Source of the DNA: Candidatus Hydrogenedentota bacterium
GTDB taxonomy: Bacteria > Hydrogenedentota > Hydrogenedentia > Hydrogenedentales > JAGMZX01
Direction of reading: 5' to 3'
NCBI GenBank assembly: GCA_029556545.1
Contig: JAKQEQ010000098.1
Coordinates: forward strand, 1-64,000
DNA length: 64,000 nt
This document shows positions 56,871 to 64,000 of the stretch, piece by piece. The notes beneath the pieces are model-generated. The model had not been told where the DNA came from. It searched no databases and was given only the letters and a program-made list of their open reading frames with translations. Position numbers and translations under genes: made by a program. Positions within the stretch are counted from its first letter, which is position 1. The number at the start of each line of letters is the position of its first letter.

Positions 56871-57173
56871 TCGCCGAAGCGCGCGCCGTCCTGGATCCGC
56901 CGTCGCGTAGGGGGGCGCGTCTGCATCCGTGGCCGCGGGCGGCGCCGATTTTCGCAGTTTAAGCAGCACATTGCGCGAGAATTGCTTGAATCGAGAGTAG
57001 CATGCTGGTACCATGTTTTCTGGTCATGGCTGGGTTCGGTTTCTCTTGAGCCGCCGATGTCGTGATCGCTGCGTACTTGTGTAAGTTGAGGCCTTTCGTC
57101 CAACGAAAGAAACTGCGGGGTGGTGCTGATGCGACTCCATTCGCGGCAAGCACTCGGGAAAAGGATTGCGACT
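56871..57173. other. Intergenic region upstream of the second InlB-repeat protein
   Basis: About 300 bases with no gene. The only clear structure is a hairpin CTTTCGT-CCA-ACGAAAG (57092-57108) about 65 bases before the next start codon, in what is probably its 5' leader. No convincing promoter pair was found. Confidence 0.5.
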
Positions 57174-60100
57174 ATGCGTTCCTCTTGGTGGTTACTGATC
57201 ATTGCTGTGGTGGCCGGCGGTGTTTCGTCCGCGACGGCCGACGACGTGATGTACAACCTGACGGTGGAAGTTGTGGGATCGGGCACGACGAACCCGCCGC
57301 CCGGAGTCCACGAGTACCTTGAAGGCGGCGTGCTTTTTGTCACGGCCATCCCGGATTCGGGTTGGCGTCTGGACCACTGGGAAGGAGACGCCTCCGGCAG
57401 CGACACGTCGGTGGAGATCGTCATGGACGCCGACAAGACGGTCACGGCGGTGTTTGTAGAGTGCGGGTTTACCCTCACGATAGCCGTCGAGGGCAACGGC
57501 ACCACGGACCCGGCGCCGGGGGTCCACACGTACTCGCAGGGTCAGGGGGTCATCCTCATGGCGATACCGGACGCCGGCTGGGCGTTCGACCTTTGGGAAG
57601 GCAGCGTAACCGGCACGAACCCTTCCATCATCGTTATCATCGATTGTGACGTATCGGTAACCGCCGTCTTCGCCGAGGGCGGTTATGAACTCAGTATCAG
57701 CGTGACAGGTAACGGCACGACCTCGCCCGCGCCCGGTGTGTGGAACTACCTGCCGGGCCGCACCGCCGTGGTTTCCACGACGCCCGACTCCGGCTGGACC
57801 TTTGACCATTGGGAGGGCGATCACACCGGAACTTCGCCCCTCGCCGAAGTTGTCATGGACGATAACAAGGCGGTAACGGCCGTGTTTGTCGAGTTGGCCA
57901 CGTACACCTTGACCACCGCCGTCGTAGGGGACGGATCGATCACGCCGGCCCCCGGCGCGCACCAGTACAACGCCGGCCAAACGGTCTTCATCACGCCAAC
58001 TCCCAACCCCGGCGCCGCTTTCGACCACTGGGAAGGCGATCTTACCGGGACCAACCCTTTCAACCAGTACCTCATCATGGACTCGGACAAGTCGGTAACC
58101 GCCTACTTTGCGACCGCCGATTATACGTTGACCATCAGTGTGACCGGCGAAGGCGCCACGTCTCCGCCGCCCGGAAGCCACCCGATGATCGACGGTCGCG
58201 AGGTCTCAATTGTCGCTTATCCCACGATGAGCGGATGGGCCTTCAGCCATTGGGAGGGCGACCTCACCGGAACGGAAAACCCGGCGACGGTCCTGATGGA
58301 CAGCGACAAGAGCATTACCGCCGTCTTTACGGTCGCCTACTTTCTCGAAACCTCCGTCGTAGGCGAGGGCACGCTCGATCCGCCCCCGGGCTTCCGCTGG
58401 CTCCCGGCGGGGTCCGAGGTTACCCTCACCGCCATTCCCGCGACCGGCTACCACCTCGACCGTTGGGAAGGCGACCTCACGGGTTCGGAGAATCCCGTCA
58501 CCTTCACGATGGACGGCAACAAAACCATCACGGCGGTCTTTGCCGGGTCGCCGAACGCGTACTTGACAACCCTCGTGGTCGGGAGCGGCACGGTGGACCC
58601 CGAGGGAACCAACGTCTACCTCTACGGAACCGAAGTCGTCATCACGGCCACGCCGGACCCCCTCTGGTACTTCTCCGAATGGCAGGGCGACCTCACCGGC
58701 TCGGAAAATCCGGCCAGCATCATCCTCGATGGCGACAAGACCGTGACGGCGGTCTTCGATCAGGTCCAGACCTACTCGCTTGTCACCAGCGTGGTCGGCG
58801 GCGGCACGGTGGACCCGCCAGGTACTTCGTTCCACGAGCAGGGAACCACGGTGACGCTGACGGCGTTTCCCGACCCGGACTTGGAGTTCAGCGAGTGGCA
58901 AGGCGACATCGAGAGTACCGACAATCCGGTGGACTTGCTGATGGACTCGGACAAGGCCGTCACGGCGGTATTCACGGGAGGACCCGCGGAGGGCGAGGGC
59001 GAGGGCGAAGGGGAGGGCGAGGGGGAACCGCCGGTCGAATTCCCCGTGAATTTCTGCGCGGACATGGACTGGTTAACGGCGATCGTCCAGGACGAAAGCC
59101 CCTCGGGTCTCAAATGGTTGGCTGATCTGCTGGGCGAGGACGCCGCGTTGCTATTCATGTTCGCGTGCAACGTCGCCGATATCAACGGGCAGTGGAACGA
59201 GGTGGAAGACCTGCCTGGCCCCAACGGCATGCTGGACGGTCGCTACGAACTTCGGGTGGTACAGGAGTTGTTGAACAACCCCGGCCCCTATCTGGGGCTC
59301 GAATTGGGGACGCTCCCGTGCCAGGCGCAGCCTGGCGTGCCCACCGCCGCGGTCATGGGCGCGTACCTCCAGAATTACACGAATATCTACACCCCGGAGT
59401 TGCACGAACTCGTCACCGAGACGCTGCCGCTCTTGTGGGGGCTGTTGCAGAGCTACGAGCCGTCTGTCCCGCCCCTGACCCCCGAATTGCAGGAGACGTT
59501 GAACGCCCTGTTTCCGACTTTGGTCAGGGTTGTGGCCGCCTACGCGACTCTGGGCGATGAGGACTCGATGGCGCTGGTTCTGAAGGTCGCGGCATTGGCC
59601 GGCTTCTGCGACTTGATCGCTCCAGGATCGTGTCTCGTCAACCCGCCGCCGACGACCGATCCCGCGGATTACGCGACGCTTGACGGCATCCTGGCGTCCG
59701 AGGGCGACGCGGACGGCGACGGCTGGACTAATCGCCTCGAATACGAGCAACTCGAACCGCTTCGACCCGCGGCATATCTCCGTCGCGCGCTGGACCCCTG
59801 CCGCACGCCCTTGACACCGGGCGAAGGCGAAGGTGAAGGCGAGGGCGAAGGCGAAGGTGAGGGCGAAGGTGAAGGCGAAGGTGAAGGCGAGGGTGAGGGT
59901 GAAGGCGAAGGAGAGGGCGAGGGTGAAGGGGAGGGCGAGGGCGAGGGCGAGGGTGAAGGGGAAGGTGAGGGTGAGGGTGAGGGAGACCCGTGCTACAGCG
60001 AGTTTCACACGGCGGACCAGAACGAGAACAACTTTATCGAGTTAACGGAACTCCTGCGCGTGATTCAGTTCTATAACTCCGGCGGTTTCCGCTGCGCCGA

Positions 60101-60308
60101 GAATCCCGGCGATACCGAGGACGGCTATGTGCCGGGGCCCGGCGCGAATCAGTCCTGCTGCGCCCACGACAGCGATTACGCGCCCGCCGGACCCGATTGG
60201 ACCATCGGCCTGACGGAGTTGCTGCGCTTGATTCAGTTCTATAATAGCGGCGGCTACCATGCTTGCCCCGAGGCGCAGACCGAGGATGGATTCTGCCCCG
60301 GACAGTGA
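57174..60308 (+). CDS. Large surface protein: eight InlB-type repeats, globular domain, Glu-Gly linker, dockerin-like module
   Basis: The 1044-residue protein has a signal peptide (SSWWLLIIAVVAGGVSSATA). Eight repeats of about 72 residues follow (YTLT...[23 protein letters not shown] pattern), then a short EGEGE linker. A helical globular domain (about 620-880) includes CNVADINGQWNEVEDLPGPN and an EF-hand-like DADGDGWTNRLEYE. A long Glu-Gly linker (about 882-937) leads to a C-terminal module with AELL-type halves, [19 protein letters not shown] and [18 protein letters not shown]. It shares repeats, linker and module with the protein at 17623-19992; only the globular domain is extra. The ATG at 57174 has AAAGGA about 10 bases upstream and keeps the signal peptide intact. 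Confidence 0.87.
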   Translation: MRSSWWLLIIAVVAGGVSSATADDVMYNLTVEVVGSGTTNPPPGVHEYLEGGVLFVTAIPDSGWRLDHWEGDASGSDTSVEIVMDADKTVTAVFVECGFTLTIAVEGNGTTDPAPGVHTYSQGQGVILMAIPDAGWAFDLWEGSVTGTNPSIIVIIDCDVSVTAVFAEGGYELSISVTGNGTTSPAPGVWNYLPGRTAVVSTTPDSGWTFDHWEGDHTGTSPLAEVVMDDNKAVTAVFVELATYTLTTAVVGDGSITPAPGAHQYNAGQTVFITPTPNPGAAFDHWEGDLTGTNPFNQYLIMDSDKSVTAYFATADYTLTISVTGEGATSPPPGSHPMIDGREVSIVAYPTMSGWAFSHWEGDLTGTENPATVLMDSDKSITAVFTVAYFLETSVVGEGTLDPPPGFRWLPAGSEVTLTAIPATGYHLDRWEGDLTGSENPVTFTMDGNKTITAVFAGSPNAYLTTLVVGSGTVDPEGTNVYLYGTEVVITATPDPLWYFSEWQGDLTGSENPASIILDGDKTVTAVFDQVQTYSLVTSVVGGGTVDPPGTSFHEQGTTVTLTAFPDPDLEFSEWQGDIESTDNPVDLLMDSDKAVTAVFTGGPAEGEGEGEGEGEGEPPVEFPVNFCADMDWLTAIVQDESPSGLKWLADLLGEDAALLFMFACNVADINGQWNEVEDLPGPNGMLDGRYELRVVQELLNNPGPYLGLELGTLPCQAQPGVPTAAVMGAYLQNYTNIYTPELHELVTETLPLLWGLLQSYEPSVPPLTPELQETLNALFPTLVRVVAAYATLGDEDSMALVLKVAALAGFCDLIAPGSCLVNPPPTTDPADYATLDGILASEGDADGDGWTNRLEYEQLEPLRPAAYLRRALDPCRTPLTPGEGEGEGEGEGEGEGEGEGEGEGEGEGEGEGEGEGEGEGEGEGEGEGEGEGEGEGDPCYSEFHTADQNENNFIELTELLRVIQFYNSGGFRCAENPGDTEDGYVPGPGANQSCCAHDSDYAPAGPDWTIGLTELLRLIQFYNSGGYHACPEAQTEDGFCPGQ

Positions 60309-60452
60309 GCGACTGTCGTGTATAATATGCTCCGTACCGGGGGTGGTTGGGTATGAGGCGCGAAGAGCGGGCTGCGCGCGGCGCGGGGCGTGCCCCGCGC
60401 TCAGCGGGGCCTTGAAGAGCGGTGACCAGGTCATCCGAGAGGAGTCATACCG

Positions 60453-63400
60453 ATGAAGAACCATGGGTTGCGGGGGCAAAAGGGACAGGTGTGCGCGCTG
60501 CCGCCGTTTCTCCTGCTGGTTGCGGCGTTACTGCTGACCTCGGGCGCGGCGGACGCCGCCCTCACCGGCTATTACTATTACTCGACGGGCGGCACCGCGC
60601 CGAATTTCGGGTCGTTGATCATGACCCGATCCGACGCCGATGTGAATTTTAATTGGGGTACCGGAAGCCCCGGCGGGGGCGTGCCGGTCGAAAACTTCTG
60701 CGTGAGTTGGCGGGGCGTGCTGACGATTCCTACCGAGGGCGACTGGACTTTTTACACGTTGTCGGACGACGGTGCCCGGCTATACGTTGACGGCCAGCGT
60801 ATTATCGAGTTCTGGCAGGATCACGGCGCCACTGTCGAACAATCGGGCACAAGATTTCTGACGGCAGGCAAGCATGACATTGTGCTGGATTACTACGAGA
60901 ACACCGGCGGCGCACGGATCGAACTTCGCTATTCCGGGCCGGGGGTGGGAAAACAAATCATTCCGAGTTCGGCCACGTCGCCCTTGCCCACCAGCCCCAC
61001 GGGCCTCCTCGGGCGCTGGTACACGGTAAACGACTGCGCCGGAAACTGGGGAACGCTGGCCGGAAACCGCGTGGACGGAAACATCAGTTTTGGGGATGGG
61101 TTCATCCCACCATACGGGTTGCCGGTGGAGTATTTTGGGGGGCGCTGGGTCGGGCGCATCAATATTCCGACGACGGGGAACTGGACGTTCTACAGCAGGA
61201 CCGACGATGCAGTGCGTTTTTATATCCAGGAAGACGGTAGCGGCAACCTCATGAGAAGAATTGATCACTGGGGCGGCGGCGGCGCCGAGTACAGTTCTCC
61301 CCCGATTTTTCTTCACGGCGGTCTCCACAATATCGCCGTGGATTTCTTTGAATGCACGGGACAGCAATATATGGAGCTGCGCTGGCAAGGGCCGAACCAA
61401 GGGAAAGACATCGTCCCACAGAGCGCGCTTTTCCAGCACCAGAACGGCCTGATCGCCGAGTTCTTCAATAATCAAGCTGTCTCAGGTGTTCCGGCCGTAT
61501 TCCGCAACGACTACTATCTCAAGTTCAGCAGCTGGGGCGGTCCCCCGCAGGACAGCATCGGCGGGGACAACTTCTCCGTCCGTTGGCGCGGAAAAATATA
61601 TATTCCCACCAGCGGTGACTACACGTTCTACTCGACGACGGATGACGGTACCGAGTTATGGGTAAATGGGCAACGGATTATTGACTGGTTTTCGTCAAAT
61701 AATGGGATGACGGAGCGCACTAGCTCGCTAATCACTTTGACGGGGGGACGGAGATACTTCATCGACTGGCGAATGCGTGAGAATGACGGCGGAGCGGGGG
61801 CTGAATTGCGTTGGTCGGGCCCGGGGATCGCGAAGCAGTTTGTCTCCGACCAGAACCTGTTCCCCATCCTGAACGAGACCCCGACGGGCATCGCCCTCGA
61901 CAAGAATTACTTCTACGACGATGAGGGTCTGAACGCGACGGTCGGCAACCTGTCCACGACGGATCCGGACAATACGTCCGGGGGCTCCCAATCGCACACG
62001 TACACGCTGGTCGCCGGCGTGGGCGACACCCACAACGGTTCGTTCTCGATTTCCGGCAATCAACTGCGCGTGAACAACGCCGCGATGGCGCTCGGCACCT
62101 ACAGTGTTCGCATAAGGACCACGGACAACGGCCAGATTCCCGACAGGCTCTACACGGAGCAGGCGTTCACTATCTCGTGCCTTACCGCGCCGACGGTGAC
62201 GAACGTGACGAGCAGTCTGGCGAATGGGTACTACAAGGCGGGGCAGGTGGTGCCGGTGCAGATCACCTTCAGCAAGAACGTCACCGTGCAGTCCGGTCCG
62301 CCTTATCTCGCGCTGAACAGCGGTGGCGCGGCCACGGCGACGTATGCGAGCGGGAGCGGCACGAGTACGCTCACCTTCAATTACACGGTTGCGGCGGGCG
62401 AGAACTCGACGGACCTCGACTATATGGGCGTGGGCGCGTTGAATGCGGGTGGCGGCACAATCCGGGACGTTAACGGCAAGGACGCCGTCCTGACGCTGGC
62501 GGCCCCGGGCGCCGCGGGTTCGCTGGGCTTCAATAAGGACCTCGTGATTGACACGATCGCGCCGACGGTATCATCGATCGTTCGGCAGACGCCGTCGGGC
62601 CAGGCCACGAACGCGGCGCAGGTCACGTGGCGGGTGACGTTCGGCGAGGACGTGACCGGGAGCGTCGGCGCGACCGACTTCACGTTTACACCCACCGGCA
62701 CGCTCAGCGGGTACTCCGTGCAGAGCGTGACGCCGTTCGGGAGCGGGGGAACGACGTATGACGTGCTGTGCAATACGGGCACGGGCGACGGCATATTGCG
62801 CCTGGACGTGGTGACGCCCGCCGCGGTCATTTCCGATCTGGCGGGGAACAACCTGACGGCCAATTACACCACGGGCCAGACGTATATCGTCGATAAGACG
62901 GCGCCCACGCCGCCTGCGGCGAACGCACCGGCCTATGACAACGCGAGCCCGATCCCCGTGGGCTACGGCGCTTCGACGGACAACCTTACGGGGGTGGCGA
63001 GTGTGCGGCTTTGGTACAAGAAGGGCGCGGGCGGCACGTGGACCGATTCCGGGATGTCGGGCGTTGCGGGGGGCGGCACATTCAACTTCATCGGGATGAC
63101 GGGCGAGGACACGTACTATTTCGACGTCGTGGTGACCGACAATGCGGGCAACAGCAGCCCAGCGGCCTCTGGCGACGGGGATTCGAGCACCATCTACGAC
63201 ACGACGCCGCCGACGGCGCCCTCGGCGAGCTCGCCCGCTTACGACAACGCGAGCCCGATTCCGGTGACCTACGGCGTCTCGTCGGACAATCTGAGCGGCG
63301 TGGCGCTCGTCCGACTCTGGTACAAGAAGGGCGCCGGCGGCGCGTGGACCAACTCGGGTCTGTCGGGCGTGCCGGGCGGCGGCACGTTCAACTTCGCGGG

Positions 63401-64000
63401 GATGACGGGTGACGACACGTACTATTTCGACATCGTGGTGGTGGACAACGCGGGCAACAGCAGCCCGGCGGCCTCTGGCGACGGGGACACGAGCACAATC
63501 TACGATACGACGCCGCCGGTCCCGGCTTCGGCGAGTTCGCCCGCGTATGACAACGCCAGCCCGATTCCGGTGACTTATGGCGCGACGACGGACAATTTGA
63601 GCGGTGTGGCGACGGTCCGGCTCTGGTTCAAGAAGGGGTCCGGCGGGGCGTGGACGGATTCCGGGATGTCGGGCGCGGCGGGCGGCGGCACGTTCGACTT
63701 TGCGGGGATGACGGGCGACGACACGTACTATTTCGACATCGTGGCGACGGACGTGGCGGGCAACAGCAGCGCGGCGGCCTCGGGCAATGGCGATACGAAC
63801 ACGGTTTACGACACGACGGCGCCTGTGCCGGCGACGGCGAGTTCGCCGGCGTATGCGAACAGCAGCCCGATACCGGTGGACTACGGTGCGACGACGGACA
63901 ACCTGAGCGGGGTAGCGACGGTGGCGCTGTGGTTCAAGAAGGGTTCCGGCGGCGCGTGGACAAATTCGGGGTTGACGGGCGACGCGGGTGGCGGCACGTT
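60453..64000 (+). CDS. Giant secreted protein with three PA14-like domains and Ig-like repeats (3' end outside window)
   Basis: The frame is open from ATG 60453 (GAGGAG 9 bases upstream) to the right edge, at least 1182 codons. A signal peptide (PPFLLLVAALLLTSGAADAA) is followed by three PA14-type beta domains, each with GDWTFYTLSDDGARLYVDGQ-like text (near residues 105, 245 and 395). PA14 domains bind carbohydrates. A cadherin-like domain (about 485-570, DNTSGGSQSHTYTLVAG) and two Ig-like domains (about 575-810, VQITFSKNVTV and VTWRVTFGEDVTG) come next. From about 815 a 102-residue unit (SSPAYDNASPIPVTYG... YYFDIVVVDNAGNSSPAASG) is repeated at least three and a half times with very similar DNA. 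It is probably an adhesin. The 144 bases upstream hold a TATAAT (60321-60326) and a CGCGGGGCGTGCCCCGCG palindrome. Confidence 0.88.
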   Translation, partial: MKNHGLRGQKGQVCALPPFLLLVAALLLTSGAADAALTGYYYYSTGGTAPNFGSLIMTRSDADVNFNWGTGSPGGGVPVENFCVSWRGVLTIPTEGDWTFYTLSDDGARLYVDGQRIIEFWQDHGATVEQSGTRFLTAGKHDIVLDYYENTGGARIELRYSGPGVGKQIIPSSATSPLPTSPTGLLGRWYTVNDCAGNWGTLAGNRVDGNISFGDGFIPPYGLPVEYFGGRWVGRINIPTTGNWTFYSRTDDAVRFYIQEDGSGNLMRRIDHWGGGGAEYSSPPIFLHGGLHNIAVDFFECTGQQYMELRWQGPNQGKDIVPQSALFQHQNGLIAEFFNNQAVSGVPAVFRNDYYLKFSSWGGPPQDSIGGDNFSVRWRGKIYIPTSGDYTFYSTTDDGTELWVNGQRIIDWFSSNNGMTERTSSLITLTGGRRYFIDWRMRENDGGAGAELRWSGPGIAKQFVSDQNLFPILNETPTGIALDKNYFYDDEGLNATVGNLSTTDPDNTSGGSQSHTYTLVAGVGDTHNGSFSISGNQLRVNNAAMALGTYSVRIRTTDNGQIPDRLYTEQAFTISCLTAPTVTNVTSSLANGYYKAGQVVPVQITFSKNVTVQSGPPYLALNSGGAATATYASGSGTSTLTFNYTVAAGENSTDLDYMGVGALNAGGGTIRDVNGKDAVLTLAAPGAAGSLGFNKDLVIDTIAPTVSSIVRQTPSGQATNAAQVTWRVTFGEDVTGSVGATDFTFTPTGTLSGYSVQSVTPFGSGGTTYDVLCNTGTGDGILRLDVVTPAAVISDLAGNNLTANYTTGQTYIVDKTAPTPPAANAPAYDNASPIPVGYGASTDNLTGVASVRLWYKKGAGGTWTDSGMSGVAGGGTFNFIGMTGEDTYYFDVVVTDNAGNSSPAASGDGDSSTIYDTTPPTAPSASSPAYDNASPIPVTYGVSSDNLSGVALVRLWYKKGAGGAWTNSGLSGVPGGGTFNFAGMTGDDTYYFDIVVVDNAGNSSPAASGDGDTSTIYDTTPPVPASASSPAYDNASPIPVTYGATTDNLSGVATVRLWFKKGSGGAWTDSGMSGAAGGGTFDFAGMTGDDTYYFDIVATDVAGNSSAAASGNGDTNTVYDTTAPVPATASSPAYANSSPIPVDYGATTDNLSGVATVALWFKKGSGGAWTNSGLTGDAGGGT

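Noticed and set aside
60321-60326. TATAAT upstream of the PA14 protein as a promoter
   Set aside because: The -10 box is good but no -35 element is at the correct distance, so it is only mentioned with the gene.

Overview
The window is high-GC bacterial DNA with dense operons. There are no rRNA, tRNA or CRISPR features that I could see. Two large surface proteins end in long Glu-Gly linkers followed by a doubled module containing [11 protein letters not shown], and intergenic palindromes are abundant. From general knowledge this combination points to the candidate phylum Hydrogenedentes (Hydrogenedentota); that is an inference, not a database match. The nitrate reductase genes, alternative complex III and Tat-exported redox enzymes indicate a respiring Gram-negative-type cell.

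Layout. 1-2466 (-): secreted SGNH hydrolase with a glycine-rich C-terminus, cut by the window edge. 2875-4353 (+): class II polyphosphate kinase 2. 4437-12933 (-): AGCS symporter, secreted unknown protein, CstA transporter, sirtuin, seryl-tRNA synthetase and parAB. 13211-14229: repeat field around a REP-associated Y1 transposase. 14278-19992 (-): B12-type radical SAM protein, secreted tail-collar-like protein and a large InlB-type repeat surface protein.

20220-38609 (-) is the core: one apparently continuous transcription unit reading rrf2, narC, narGHJI, two narK transporters, then actABCDEF (alternative complex III). Diverging from it at 38781-43687 (+) is a molybdenum cofactor operon (moaA, moaD, a moaE-moeA fusion, mobB, moeB with rhodanese), which supplies the cofactor needed by NarG. 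The Rrf2 regulator has three cysteines suited to an Fe-S sensor. Matching 16-bp inverted repeats (TGGAY-N6-RTCCA) lie at its own start and over the moaA -10 box, suggesting that it couples nitrate respiration to cofactor synthesis.

43791-48915 (+): secreted glycosidase-like protein, a PemK/MazF-type toxin-antitoxin pair and an FG-GAP propeller protein. 49302-56870 (+): a compact unit of a membrane-anchored unknown protein, a Tat DUF362 protein, a NapH-NapG-like fused polyferredoxin and three tandem Tat-exported aldo/keto reductases with C-terminal cysteine clusters. This is the best candidate for an undescribed periplasmic redox system. 57174-64000 (+): a second InlB-repeat/EG-linker/dockerin-like surface protein, then a giant PA14/Ig-like repeat protein cut by the right edge.

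A theme across the window is short palindromic repeat families placed between genes and also inside genes. One family member encodes the linker of the MoaE-MoeA fusion, two encode the MoeA tail, one is in-frame inside actB, one forms the actB/actC junction, and one is flanked by a 59-bp duplication of the start of moaD.
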